64,000 nt of DNA from Halomonas gemina (GCF_023554995.1 NZ_JAMJPK010000005.1:62001-126000); one strand, 5' to 3'; counted from the first letter of the stretch, positions 33,510 through 42,577 are shown. The notes: generated by a model from the sequence alone, not told the origin. Numbers and translations are program-made.

Positions 33510-34094
33510 ATGAGAGTCGTGCATATCAAGAATCCCCGGCAGCGCGAGGCCTGCCTGGCCCGGCTGTGCGCCGAGGCCTATGGCCAGGAGGCGGGCCTCA
33601 GGCCGCTGGCGACCTTCGCCGGCACCCTGGGCGTGCTGGTCAAGCAGGAGGCGGCCAGGGTGCTGGCCCTGGTGGATGACCAGTCGCGGCCGGTGGCGCT
33701 GGCCCTGCTCGTGCTCGACGAGGTCGGCAGCAGCATGACCGTCATGCTGCTGGCTGAGCTTGACCAGGAACAGGAGCAGGAGAGCGTGGCACGGCCGGCC
33801 GAGCGCCTGGTCGCCGAGCTGGCGCTCAAGGCCCCCCTGCGTGTCGATGCCCGAGATGCCGAGCAGGAGGCACGCTTTCGCGACGCCGGCATCACCCGCT
33901 GGCTGGATGGCATGGCCGGGGTGCGGATCGGCCTGGGCCCCAAGCATCCCGCCACCTCCCTCGAGGAGCTGCCCCGGGCACTGACCTTCGACGAGGCGGC
34001 GGTGATCCAGTCCTTCAAGCGCGACCGCCAGCAGTTCGATGACTACAAGGCGCGCTTCATCCGTGGGCTGGAAACCTTTCCCGCCACGCTCTGA
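33510..34094 (+). CDS. conserved hypothetical protein, possible acyltransferase-like fold
   Basis: 194 aa, soluble, start ATG at 33510 with a strong GAGGAGAG site. Alternating strands and helices (RVLALVDDQSRPVALALLVLDE, SMTVMLLAELDQEQEQESVARPAERLVAELALK) suggest a mixed alpha/beta fold, loosely like GNAT enzymes but without a clear acetyl-CoA loop. I cannot assign a family. It precedes the quinone oxidoreductase gene by 81 bases on the same strand. Confidence 0.55.
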   Translation: MRVVHIKNPRQREACLARLCAEAYGQEAGLRPLATFAGTLGVLVKQEAARVLALVDDQSRPVALALLVLDEVGSSMTVMLLAELDQEQEQESVARPAERLVAELALKAPLRVDARDAEQEARFRDAGITRWLDGMAGVRIGLGPKHPATSLEELPRALTFDEAAVIQSFKRDRQQFDDYKARFIRGLETFPATL

Positions 34095-34175
34095 CGGCGG
34101 CACGACTTGACCCCGCGTAGCCACGGCGCTTGACTGGTGGGCCCATCCCGCAGGCAGCACAAGGAAAGCACCCCC

Positions 34176-35153
34176 ATGGCCAAGCGTATCCAGTTCGCTC
34201 GCACCGGTGGGCCCGAGGTCCTCGAACTCGTCGACGTCACCCCGGCCGAGCCGGCGCCCGGCGAGGTCCGTGTCAGGAACCAGGCCGTCGGCCTCAACTT
34301 CATCGACATCTACTTTCGCACCGGCCTCTATCCGGCGCCCTCGCTGCCCTCCGGCCTGGGCACCGAAGGGGCCGGCGTGGTCGATGCGGTGGGCGAGGAC
34401 GTCACCCACCTCGAGGTGGGTGACCGTGTTGCCTATGCCCAGGGGCCGCTGGGCGCCTATGCCGAACAGCATGTGCTGCCGGCGGCCAAGGTGGTGGCGC
34501 TACCCGCCGGCATCGACGTCGAGACCGCCGCCGCCAGCATGCTCAAGGGCCTGACCGTGCAGTACCTGCTGCGCCAGACCTGCCCGCTGGAGGGCGGCGA
34601 GACGATCCTCTGGCACGCCGCCGCCGGGGGCGTGGGCTCCATTGCCTGCCAATGGGCCAAGGCGCTGGGCGTGAAGCTGATCGGTACCGTCAGTTCGCCG
34701 GAGAAGGCGGCCCTGGCCGAGAAGAACGGTGCCTGGGCGACCATCGACTACACGCGAGAGGACGTGGTCGAGCGGGTCCGTGAGCTGACCGATGGGGCGA
34801 TGTGCGACGTGGTCTATGACTCGGTGGGCAAGGACACCTGGGAGACCTCGCTGGACTGCCTCAAGCCCCGTTCGCTGATGGTCAGCTTCGGCAACGCCTC
34901 CGGTGCCGTCGAGGGCGTCAACATCGGTATCCTCAACCAGAAGGGATCACTGTTTGTTACCCGGCCGAGCCTCAACGGCTATGCCGACACCCGCGAGCGT
35001 CTGGAATGGATGGCCGGTGAGCTCTTCGCGATGCTGGAGAGCGGCAAGGTGACGGTCGATATCGCCCAACGCTACCCGCTGGCAGAAGCCGGCAAGGCCC
35101 AGGAGGCCCTCCAGGGGCGCCAGACTACCGGGTCCACCATTCTGCTGCCCTAG
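34176..35153 (+). CDS. qor: NADPH:quinone oxidoreductase (zeta-crystallin-like)
   Basis: 325 aa from the ATG at 34176 (AAGGA site), the usual Qor length. Medium-chain dehydrogenase without the zinc-binding cysteines. Motifs: MAKRIQFARTGGPEVLEL, NFIDIYFRTGLYP, LPSGLGTEGAGVV, LKGLTVQYLLRQT, and the NADPH-binding AAAGGVGSIACQWAKALG. It reduces quinones by one electron using NADPH. No close partner genes are evident; it is followed by a tandem repeat. Confidence 0.93.
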   Translation: MAKRIQFARTGGPEVLELVDVTPAEPAPGEVRVRNQAVGLNFIDIYFRTGLYPAPSLPSGLGTEGAGVVDAVGEDVTHLEVGDRVAYAQGPLGAYAEQHVLPAAKVVALPAGIDVETAAASMLKGLTVQYLLRQTCPLEGGETILWHAAAGGVGSIACQWAKALGVKLIGTVSSPEKAALAEKNGAWATIDYTREDVVERVRELTDGAMCDVVYDSVGKDTWETSLDCLKPRSLMVSFGNASGAVEGVNIGILNQKGSLFVTRPSLNGYADTRERLEWMAGELFAMLESGKVTVDIAQRYPLAEAGKAQEALQGRQTTGSTILLP

Positions 35154-35227
35154 GCCCTTCGGGCAGGGGCGAGGGGCAATGAACGCCTGGCGGCTTGCCC
35201 TCGGCGTTCTGAACCACCACTCTGCTC

Positions 35228-35280
35228 CTCGTCCCTCGTCCCTCGTCCCTCGTCCCTCGTCCCTCGTCCCTCGTCCCTCG
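35228..35280. repeat. 7-bp tandem repeat, seven and a half units
   Basis: CTCGTCC is repeated seven times plus four bases, uninterrupted. It lies between the convergent qor and rpiR genes, three bases past the rpiR stop. It is a simple repeat prone to slippage; being outside both frames, change in copy number should have little coding effect. Confidence 0.9.
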
Positions 35281-35283
35281 GCG

Positions 35284-36201
35284 CTATGCCTGCTCCACAT
35301 AAGCCCCCATCTCCCGCATCCGCGACTCGAAACGTGCCACGTTGTCGACTAGGTCGTCGGGGCCGAAGGCCACGCACTCGGCCAGCAGCACCTCGATCAG
35401 GGTGATCGCCGAGAGGATCGAGGGGAAGAAGTGCGGCGTGGCGTTGGCCACCGGGAAGGTGATGCTGGCGCCGGGCACCAGCGGCGAACGCATGGTGTCG
35501 GTAACCACGATGGCACTCACGCCGTTGGCACGGGTGATCTCCAGGGCTCGCATGGTCTCGGCACAGTACGGCTCGAAGCCGAAGGCGATCACCACGTCGC
35601 CCTCGCCGAAGGGGGCCAGCTCGGTAAGCAGGCCACCCTCCAGCCCGCGAATCAGGTGGACGTCGGGCATGGCGATGCGCCCCACGTAGGCGAAGTGGTA
35701 GGCGCAGGCGAAGGTGTCGCGAAAGCCGACCACCGCCACCTTTCTGGCGCCCAGCAGCAGCTTTGCCGCCTCGCGGACCTTCTTCTGGTTGTCGGCGGTG
35801 AACAGCCGGCCGATGTTGTCGAAGGCCGCGTCTCCGACGTCCAGGAACACCTGGTCGTCGGTCTGGCTGGCCAGGCTGCGCAGTTGGCTGGCTCGCCCCG
35901 AGAGCTCTACCGGTCCGGCCTGTACCGCCGACTGGAACACCTCGCGGAACTGCTCATAGCTCTCGAACTCGAGCCGCTTGGCCAGCCGCATCAGCGTCGA
36001 GGGGGTGACCTTGGCGGCAGCGGCCGACTTGCGGATCGACTGGAAGGCGATCTCTACCGGGTGTTCCAGCACGTAGCCGGCGGCCAGCTTGAGCTGCGGG
36101 CTCAGCTCCGGATAGGCCTCGGCCAGCTGCTGGTTGACGGCATCCAGTCCCGCCGGGGCCTCCGGCGGCGAATCCGGGGTCGGGGTCTGCGGTTCCAGCA
36201 C
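35284..36201 (-). CDS. MurR/RpiR-family transcriptional regulator
   Basis: 305 aa. The N-terminal helix-turn-helix of the RpiR type spans about residues 25-100 (AYPELSPQLKLAAGYVLEHPVEIAFQSIRKSAAAAKVTPSTLMRLAKRLEFESYEQFREVFQ). The C-terminal half is a SIS domain (KVAVVGFRDTFACAYHFAYVGRI, DVVIAFGFEPYCAETM) that normally binds sugar phosphates. It is divergent from the crotonase operon starting at 36446, with a promoter and inverted repeats between, so it very likely controls that operon and possibly itself. Confidence 0.9.
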   Translation of the reverse strand: MLEPQTPTPDSPPEAPAGLDAVNQQLAEAYPELSPQLKLAAGYVLEHPVEIAFQSIRKSAAAAKVTPSTLMRLAKRLEFESYEQFREVFQSAVQAGPVELSGRASQLRSLASQTDDQVFLDVGDAAFDNIGRLFTADNQKKVREAAKLLLGARKVAVVGFRDTFACAYHFAYVGRIAMPDVHLIRGLEGGLLTELAPFGEGDVVIAFGFEPYCAETMRALEITRANGVSAIVVTDTMRSPLVPGASITFPVANATPHFFPSILSAITLIEVLLAECVAFGPDDLVDNVARFESRMREMGAYVEQA

Positions 36202-36280
36202 GCGGTTCTCCTCACCTGATCATGTTGTTGGCATCGGCCCATCACGCAAGCGCGCATTGTAACGCATGCGGGGCGGCATG

Positions 36281-36409
36281 AATGAAACAAGTGTGTCTGA
36301 TTAAAAAAACAATGACACATCTGTATTGACGTTCCTCAGGACCTTCGTCTAGGATGCCTGCAAAACAGACGTGCCTCATTGTCATCATGATTGATACGTT
36401 TGTTTCATT
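36281..36409. promoter_or_regulatory. candidate RpiR-type operator half-sites
   Basis: AATGAAACAA (36281-36290) and its exact inverse TTGTTTCATT (36400-36409) flank the promoter of the crotonase operon, about 110 bases apart. This arrangement fits a dimer-pair regulator looping DNA or two separate operators for the divergent genes. Confidence 0.45.
36326..36355 (+). promoter_or_regulatory. promoter of the crotonase/acyl-CoA ligase operon
   Basis: TTGACG (36326-36331), 18-base spacer, TAGGAT (36350-36355). Transcription from about 36362 would leave an 84-base leader containing the downstream TTGTTTCATT half-site. Confidence 0.6.
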
Positions 36410-36445
36410 TATCGTCAGCCACTCCCAGGAACGACCGAACCCGAC

Positions 36446-37252
36446 ATGAGCCACTCCGCCAAGCATCCCGCCTACGAGACCCTGATCACCCAGCGCCACG
36501 GCCAGGTGATGGAGATTCGCTTCAACCGGCCCCATCGCCTCAATGCCGTGGTCGAGGCGCTGTATACCGAACTGCTCGATGCCCTCGCCCAAGCAGAGGC
36601 CGAGGTCGATATCCGTGCCGTGATCCTCACCGGCGAGGGCCGCGCCTTCTGCGTCGGCGCCGACATGAAGGAGCATGGCAGTGCCAAGCGGTCGCTGTTC
36701 CAGCGCCGCCAGTACCTGCAGCTGGGCAACGACGTCTGCGAGGCGATCCTGCGCCTCAGGAAGCCCGTGATTGCCGCCGTCAACGGCTATGCCCTGGGTG
36801 CCGGCGCCGAGATGGCGGTCTCCTGCGACTTCATCCTGATGGCGGAGGATGCCCAGGTCGGTTTCCCCGAGACTAGCATCGGCACCTGCGTGGGTGGCGG
36901 CGTCTCCAAGCTCCTGCCCGAGCTGGTGGGCCTGGCCCAGGCGCGCCGGCTGCTCTTCACCGGCCGGCGCATCGACGGCGAGGAAGCCGCCCGCATCGGC
37001 CTGGCGACCTCCAGCTGGACCGCCGACTCCCTGCTCGACGAGGCCCGCGCACTGGCCGGCGAGCTGGCGAAGCAGGCCCCGGTCTCCATCGCCATGCTCA
37101 AGCGGCTGGTCAACCAGGGCAGCGACACGAACCTGGAGAGCCAGCTGCAGCAGGAACTCGATGCGGTCTTCACCTGCTCGACCACCGAGGACTGGCAGGA
37201 GGGTGTCGACGCCTTCGCCGAGAAGCGCACGCCCCGCTTCCAGGGCAAATAA
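36446..37252 (+). CDS. enoyl-CoA hydratase/isomerase family protein (first crotonase)
   Basis: 268 aa. Crotonase fold with the oxyanion loop GEGRAFCVGADMKEHG, the second oxyanion/substrate loop NGYALGAGAEMAVSCDFILMAED, and the acidic residue in VGFPETSIGTCVGGG. The E in GAGAEMA and the E in FPETS are at the two catalytic glutamate positions of hydratases, so hydration of a 2-enoyl-CoA is plausible. It is the first gene of a three-gene operon with an NDP-forming acyl-CoA ligase and a second crotonase. Confidence 0.85.
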   Translation: MSHSAKHPAYETLITQRHGQVMEIRFNRPHRLNAVVEALYTELLDALAQAEAEVDIRAVILTGEGRAFCVGADMKEHGSAKRSLFQRRQYLQLGNDVCEAILRLRKPVIAAVNGYALGAGAEMAVSCDFILMAEDAQVGFPETSIGTCVGGGVSKLLPELVGLAQARRLLFTGRRIDGEEAARIGLATSSWTADSLLDEARALAGELAKQAPVSIAMLKRLVNQGSDTNLESQLQQELDAVFTCSTTEDWQEGVDAFAEKRTPRFQGK

Positions 37253-37328
37253 TTCCTCTCTCGCGCCCGGCCAGTTGCCGGGCCCGTTGTCACCATTCAA
37301 CGACCCTTGCGGTCAAGGTCAGCAGCAC

Positions 37329-39521
37329 ATGAATCCCATCGAAGGACACCTCCCGACCCGCAGCCCCCTGCACGACATCCTGGCGCCAACCGGCATCGCG
37401 GTGGTCGGCGCCTCCGCCGACCCCACCAAGCGGGGCTACAAGGCGATGGTCGGCCTGATCAAGGACGGCTATCGCGGTGACATCTATCCGGTGAACCCCA
37501 AGGCCGACATGATCCTCGGGGTCAAGGCCTGGCCCTCGGTCACGGCGATCCCCGGCAACCCCCAGCTGGCGCTGATCTGCACGCCGGCGGCCAGCGTACC
37601 GGGGCTGATCGCCGAGTGTGGCCGTCGCGGCATCAAGGGGGCGGTGATACTCGCCAGCGGTTTCGCCGAGGTCGGCGGTGAGGGCGCCGACCTCGAGCGC
37701 GAGATGATGGCCAAGGCCGAGGCGCACGGGGTGCGGATCATCGGCCCCAATACCTCGGGCGTCTTCAACCTGCACCACCACATCAACCTGCTGGCGCTGG
37801 ACAACGTCAAGCCGGGTGACGTGGGCATCATCTCCCAGTCCGGCAACATGCTGCTGTCGCTGGCCCTGGAGGCCCAGCACAATGGCCAGGTGGGTTTCTC
37901 CACCTACGTCGGCCCCGGCAACCAGAGTGATATCGGCTTCAACGACTACCTGCGCTACCTGGGCGAGGATGAGAACACCCGGGTGGCCACCCTCTATGTG
38001 GAAGGCTTCCGGGACGGGCGCAAGTTCCTCGAGGTGGCCCGTGACGTCACGGCCATGAAGCCGGTGGTGGTCTACAAGTCCGGCTCCACCGAGCAGGGCC
38101 AGAAGGCCGCCAGCTCCCATACCGGTGCACTGGCCGGCAGCTACGCCATGACCGTGGACCTGCTCCGGCAGTCCGGGGTCAGCGTGGTGCAGTACTCCGA
38201 CGAGATTCTCCCGGTGGCCGAGGGCCTGGGGCTGCTGCAGAAGTCCCGCGGCAAGCGGGTGGCGGTGATCTCCGATGGCGGCGGCCAGGCCACCATCGCC
38301 TCCGACCGCCTGGCCGAGGCGGGCCTGGAGCTCGCCGAGCTCTCCGAGGCCACCCGGGCGAAGCTTCGCGAGGTACTTTTCCCCCAGGCGTCTACCGTCA
38401 ACCCGGTGGACGTGGCAGGCTCCACGGACACCAATCCCTCGCTGCTCGCCACCTGCATGGAGATCGTCGCCGCCGACGACAACGTCGACAGCGTCTTCCT
38501 GGTCGGCATGTTCGGCGGTTACAGCACCCGCTTCGCCGAGTCGCTGCTAGGCGACGAGATGCGCGGCGCCGAGGCGATGGTGGACCTCTCCAACGTCACC
38601 GAGAAGCCGCTGGTGATCTACAGCCTCTATACGCCGATCAAGCCGCCGGCGCTGCGGCGCCTGCACGAGGCGGGCCTGCCGGTCTACGCCTCCATCGAGC
38701 AGTCGGTCAGGGTACTCGCGGCGCTGGGCGAGCGCGGCCAGTACCTGGCGCAGACCCATGACTACTCCCGCGAGACGCCGGTGGATGCCCGTCCCGAGCT
38801 TACCGCCATGTTCCACCAGGCCCGGGCCGAGGGGCGTGACCTCTTCGAGTACGAGGCCAAGCAACTGCTGCGCGACCACGGCGTCGAGGTCCCGGTGGAG
38901 CGGGTCGTCAGGGACGAGGCCGAGCTTGCCGCGGCAGCGGCAGCGCTGGGCGAGACGCCGCTGGCCATGAAGGTCGTCTCGAAGGACATCCTGCACAAGT
39001 CCGACGCCGGCGGCGTGAAGCTCAACGTGGTGGGCGAAGCCGCCATGCATGATGCTCGCCGGGCGATCCTCGACGCCTGCATGGCCTACGACGCCGACGC
39101 CGAGATCGAGGGCGTGCTGGTGACGCCCATGGCCAAGAAGGGCGTGGAGGTGATCGTCGGGGTGATCCGCGACCCGATCTTCGGCCCGGTGCTGATGTTC
39201 GGCCTCGGCGGGATCTTCGTCGAGATCCTCGAGGATGTGGCCTTCCGCGCTATCCCGTTGTCGCGCCATGATGCCCGCTCCATGGTGGAGCAGATCAAGG
39301 CGAAGCGGATCCTCGAGGGGGTGCGCGGCGAGTCCGCCGTCGACAAGGAGGCGCTGGTCGACCTGCTGCTCAAGGTGTCGAGCATCGTCGCCGCCTACCC
39401 GGACCTCAAGGAACTCGATCTAAACCCGGTCATCGTCAACGCCGACGGCTATGCGGTGGTGGATGCCCGGGTTATCGTCGACCGTGACAGCGCTGCCACC
39501 GACAAGGACACTCACGCATGA
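37329..39521 (+). CDS. NDP-forming acyl-CoA ligase (acetate-CoA ligase family, fused subunits)
   Basis: 730 aa from the ATG at 37329. Domains in order: CoA-binding Rossmann (residues ~15-135, TGIAVVGASADPTKRGYKAM), two succinyl-CoA-ligase-like flavodoxin domains (~150-470) with the phosphorylated histidine H264 in ASSHTGALAGSYA, and an ATP-grasp domain (~490-720, FEYEAKQLLRDHGVEVP, LAMKVVSKDILHKSDAGGVKL). This matches single-chain enzymes such as the feruloyl-CoA ligase FerA and pimeloyl-CoA synthetase. It activates an organic acid to its CoA ester with ADP release. The acid is unknown; flanking crotonases suggest an unsaturated one. Confidence 0.88.
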   Translation: MNPIEGHLPTRSPLHDILAPTGIAVVGASADPTKRGYKAMVGLIKDGYRGDIYPVNPKADMILGVKAWPSVTAIPGNPQLALICTPAASVPGLIAECGRRGIKGAVILASGFAEVGGEGADLEREMMAKAEAHGVRIIGPNTSGVFNLHHHINLLALDNVKPGDVGIISQSGNMLLSLALEAQHNGQVGFSTYVGPGNQSDIGFNDYLRYLGEDENTRVATLYVEGFRDGRKFLEVARDVTAMKPVVVYKSGSTEQGQKAASSHTGALAGSYAMTVDLLRQSGVSVVQYSDEILPVAEGLGLLQKSRGKRVAVISDGGGQATIASDRLAEAGLELAELSEATRAKLREVLFPQASTVNPVDVAGSTDTNPSLLATCMEIVAADDNVDSVFLVGMFGGYSTRFAESLLGDEMRGAEAMVDLSNVTEKPLVIYSLYTPIKPPALRRLHEAGLPVYASIEQSVRVLAALGERGQYLAQTHDYSRETPVDARPELTAMFHQARAEGRDLFEYEAKQLLRDHGVEVPVERVVRDEAELAAAAAALGETPLAMKVVSKDILHKSDAGGVKLNVVGEAAMHDARRAILDACMAYDADAEIEGVLVTPMAKKGVEVIVGVIRDPIFGPVLMFGLGGIFVEILEDVAFRAIPLSRHDARSMVEQIKAKRILEGVRGESAVDKEALVDLLLKVSSIVAAYPDLKELDLNPVIVNADGYAVVDARVIVDRDSAATDKDTHA

Positions 39522-40324
39522 GCCTGACCCAACCGCAACTGACCGACGCCCGCCTGCGCCTGGAGGGTCGGGTGGCCACCCTGACCCTGGATCGCCATGA
39601 CGTACGCAACGCCCTGACCGGCACCGCCCTGGTGGATGACATCGTGGCCGTGGCCGACTGGGTCAATGCCTGCGACGAGGTCTCCGTGCTGGTCATCACC
39701 GGAGAGGGCTCGGCCTTTTCCGCGGGCGGCAACGTCAAGGACATGGCAGAGCGCGGCGGCGACTTTGCCGGTGATGTGGCCGAGGTCGCCAGCCGCTACC
39801 GGCGGGGCATCCAGCGTATCCCGCTGGCCCTGCAGGGCGTGGAGGTGCCGATCATCGCCGCGGTCAACGGCCCGGCCATCGGCGCCGGCTTCGACCTGGC
39901 CAACATGGCCGATGTTCGCATTGCCTCCCGCAAGGCGAAGTTCGGCGAGACCTTCCTCAACCTGGGCATCATTCCCGGGGATGGCGGCGCCTGGTTCATG
40001 CAGCGCCTGATCGGCTACCAGCGCGCCTTCGAGCTCACGCTCTCAGGCCGGGTGATCGATGCCGAGGAGGCGAAGGCCTATGGCATCGTGCTGGAGGTCA
40101 CCGAGCCCGAGGCACTGATGGAACGGGTCGGCGAGATGGCCGCACAGATGGCGGCCCAGCCGCCTAAGGCGACGCGCCTGACCAAGCGGCTGATGAAGAT
40201 GGGCAGCCGCATGGAGCTGCCCGACTTCCTCGACCTCTGTGCGACCTTCCAGGGCATGTGCCATAACGAGCCCGAACACCTCGATGCCGTCAATGCCATG
40301 CTGGAGAAGATGGCCAGGAAGTAG
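39518..40324 (+). CDS. enoyl-CoA hydratase/isomerase family protein (second crotonase)
   Basis: 268 aa, overlapping the ligase gene by 4 bases (ATGA). Oxyanion loops GEGSAFSAGGNVKDMAERGG and NGPAIGAGFDLANMADVRIAS are clear. The first catalytic position is D (GAGFDLA) instead of the usual E, while FGETFLNLGIIPGDGG keeps the second acidic residue. The pattern fits crotonases with one acid, such as isomerases or hydrolases/lyases, rather than classical hydratase. It ends the operon; a short hairpin follows. Confidence 0.85.
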   Translation: MSLTQPQLTDARLRLEGRVATLTLDRHDVRNALTGTALVDDIVAVADWVNACDEVSVLVITGEGSAFSAGGNVKDMAERGGDFAGDVAEVASRYRRGIQRIPLALQGVEVPIIAAVNGPAIGAGFDLANMADVRIASRKAKFGETFLNLGIIPGDGGAWFMQRLIGYQRAFELTLSGRVIDAEEAKAYGIVLEVTEPEALMERVGEMAAQMAAQPPKATRLTKRLMKMGSRMELPDFLDLCATFQGMCHNEPEHLDAVNAMLEKMARK

Positions 40325-40348
40325 GCGTTGCGACAGCGCAACCCATGG

Positions 40349-40368
40349 AACCCGGCCGAGGCCGGGTT
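40349..40368 (+). terminator. hairpin after the crotonase operon
   Basis: A 9-bp stem (AACCCGGCC / GGCCGGGTT) with a 2-base loop 24 bases past the stop codon. There is no T run, so it may be a weak terminator. Confidence 0.5.
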
Positions 40369-40454
40369 CTGCGCCTCCGGGTGAGGCGAAAGGTCTGGCT
40401 TTTCTCTCCTGTGGCTGGTGTGCTTGAGTCTCCACGACTGCACAGGGAGGTGTC

Positions 40455-42341
40455 ATGGCCGACAGCACGCTGGTCTTCATTGTCCTGGGGCTGACGCTTG
40501 CCGCCTTCGTCTGGGGGCGCTTCCGTTACGACCTAGTGGCCCTTTCGGCGCTGCTGGGGTCGGTGCTGCTGGGCCTGGTCCCGGCCGGCGAGGCCTTCCT
40601 CGGCTTCGGCCACCCGGCGGTGATCACCGTGGCGGCGGTGCTGGTGCTCAGCCGTGGCTTCGAGCGCTCCGGCGTGGTGGACGTGATCGCCCAGCAGGTG
40701 CTCAGGGCGGGAGAACGGCTCTTCTTCCAGCTGGCCGCGCTGACCGGTACCGTGGTGGTGCTCTCCGGCTTCATGAACAACGTCGGGGCCCTGGCGCTGC
40801 TGCTGCCGGTGGCCATGCGCCTGGCCCGCGAGCATGACACCTCGCCGTCACTGCTGCTGATGCCGCTGGCCTTCGGCTCGCTGCTGGGCGGGTTGACCAC
40901 CCTGATCGGCACACCGCCCAACATCATCATCGCCAGCTACCGGGGCTCGGTCACCGGCGAGTCCTTCGGGCTCTTCTCCTTCTCTCCCGTGGGCGTGGCG
41001 GTGGCCCTGGCCGGGCTCGCCTTCATCCTGTTGATCGGCTGGCGGCTGGTACCCCAGCGGGCCGGCAAGGCCTCTACCGAGGAGATGTTCGACACCGCCA
41101 ACTACCTGGTCGAGCTCGAGGTGGACGAGGAGGCCAAGGCCAACGGCTGGACGCTGCGTGACCTGCACGAGGCCCTGGAGGAGACCGTCCCGGTGCTGGC
41201 CGTGGTGCGTGACGACAGGCGCCGCGCCGGCCATGCCTTCCACGGTGAGCTGCGGGCCGGCGATATCCTGCTGCTGGAGGCGGGCCCCGAGGAGATGAAG
41301 CTGCTGGAGGACAAGGCAGGGCTTCGCGTAGGCAAGGAACCCGAGGAGGAGGACGAGACGGCGCATCAGGATGAGGCCGACGACAACGCGCGGGAAGCGG
41401 AAAACGCGGCGCAGGAAATGGCGCGTGATGAGGAGAACGAAAAGGAGAGCAAAAAGGAGAAGGAAAAGAAGGGCGTGGATACCGAGGGGCTGCAGCTGGT
41501 GGAGGCGGTGGTGCGCAACGACTCCATGATGGTCAATCGCACCGTCGGCCAGTTGCGCCTGCACAACCAGTTCGGCCTGCACCTGGTGGCCGTGGCCCGC
41601 GACGGGGGACGCCTCAAGCAGCGCCTGCGTGATATCCGATTCAGGGCCGGCGATGTCCTGCTGCTGCAGGGCGGTGAGAGCGAGCTCTCCGAGAGCCTGG
41701 CGACCCTGGGCTGCCTGCCGCTGGCCAGCCGCAACCTTGCCCTGGGTCAGCCGCGCCTGCTGCTGGTCTCCCTGGCCATTTTCGCCGCGGCCATCCTGGC
41801 TATCCTGCTGGGTGTGCTGCCCGCGGCGGTGGCGCTCGCCACGGCCGCCCTGGTCTCGCTGCTGGTGGGGGTGCTACCGCTGCGTGAGGGCTACCAGGCG
41901 ATCGACGGGCCGGTGATCGTACTTCTTGCGGCAATGATTCCGGTGGGCGAGGCGCTGGAGACCAGCGGCGGGGCGGCGCTGATCGCCGACGCCATGCTCG
42001 GCTGGGGCGGGCAGTGGCCCGTGGTGGTCACCCTGGTGGGCCTCTTCGTGATCACCATGATGCTCTCCGACATCATCAACAACGCCGCGGCAGCGGTGCT
42101 GATGGCCCCCATCGCCGCGAGCCTGGCGCGTGGCTTCGAGGTGTCGTTGGACCCCTTCCTGATGGCGGTGGCCGTCAGTGCCTCCTGTGCCTTCCTCACG
42201 CCCATCGGCCACCAGTCCAACACCCTGGTAATGGGCCCCGGGGGCTATCGCTTCGGGGACTACTGGCGCATGGGCCTGCCGCTGGAGATGGTGGTGCTGG
42301 CGGTGGCCATTCCCATGATCCTGCTGGTGTGGCCGCTTTAG
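40455..42341 (+). CDS. SLC13-family (divalent anion:sodium) permease with TrkA_C domains
   Basis: 628 aa, ATG at 40455 with a GGGAGG site. Helical halves at about residues 1-195 and 430-628 have the family pattern (SGFMNNVGALALLLPVAMRLA, GGLTTLIGTPPNIIIASYRG, DIINNAAAAVLMAPIAASLA). Between them two TrkA_C regulatory domains are separated by an unusual run of charged residues at ~297-342 rich in E, D and K (EENEKESKKEKEKKG). Such proteins take up sulfate, dicarboxylates or similar anions with sodium. The substrate is not clear. It may belong with the CoA operon upstream but is 131 bases from it. Confidence 0.88.
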   Translation: MADSTLVFIVLGLTLAAFVWGRFRYDLVALSALLGSVLLGLVPAGEAFLGFGHPAVITVAAVLVLSRGFERSGVVDVIAQQVLRAGERLFFQLAALTGTVVVLSGFMNNVGALALLLPVAMRLAREHDTSPSLLLMPLAFGSLLGGLTTLIGTPPNIIIASYRGSVTGESFGLFSFSPVGVAVALAGLAFILLIGWRLVPQRAGKASTEEMFDTANYLVELEVDEEAKANGWTLRDLHEALEETVPVLAVVRDDRRRAGHAFHGELRAGDILLLEAGPEEMKLLEDKAGLRVGKEPEEEDETAHQDEADDNAREAENAAQEMARDEENEKESKKEKEKKGVDTEGLQLVEAVVRNDSMMVNRTVGQLRLHNQFGLHLVAVARDGGRLKQRLRDIRFRAGDVLLLQGGESELSESLATLGCLPLASRNLALGQPRLLLVSLAIFAAAILAILLGVLPAAVALATAALVSLLVGVLPLREGYQAIDGPVIVLLAAMIPVGEALETSGGAALIADAMLGWGGQWPVVVTLVGLFVITMMLSDIINNAAAAVLMAPIAASLARGFEVSLDPFLMAVAVSASCAFLTPIGHQSNTLVMGPGGYRFGDYWRMGLPLEMVVLAVAIPMILLVWPL

Positions 42342-42355
42342 AGCGGAGCCAGATT

Positions 42356-42558
42356 GCGAGAGGCGCCGGGGAAAGGGTGTAGAGGGGGGCTATGCCAGGG
42401 GTGAGGAGCACTGCTCCGAACGGGCTGGCCATGGATGGCTTGCACCGGACCTGCGAGCGGAGCGGGACGCGAGAGCGAAGCAGGGCATCGGTAGCGTACA
42501 GGGAGGTATTCACAGCGCCCCCTCGTAGCCCTTTTGCCGGAATAGCCTCGAGCAAGGT
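42356..42558. repeat. ~200-bp intergenic direct repeat, copy 1
   Basis: From GCGAGAGGCGCCGGGG to GCCTCGAGCA this sequence matches 45194-45414 at most positions and in the same orientation, for example GGTGAGGAGCACTGCTCCGA and AGCGGGACGCGAGAGCGAAG. It has short internal palindromes (GGAGCACTGCTCC, GGCCATGGATGGC). It holds no credible ORF and lies between the SLC13 permease gene and the end of fadE. Confidence 0.85.
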
Positions 42559-42577
42559 GTCTACATAAGAATTGAAC

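Noticed and set aside
35228-35280. Possible CRISPR array
   Set aside because: A 7-bp tandem repeat with no spacers and no cas genes.
42356-42558. Small proteins read through the ~200 bp repeat (minus-strand frames around 42338-42694 and 45177-45440)
   Set aside because: The frames follow the repeat, lack ribosome sites and differ in frame between the copies.
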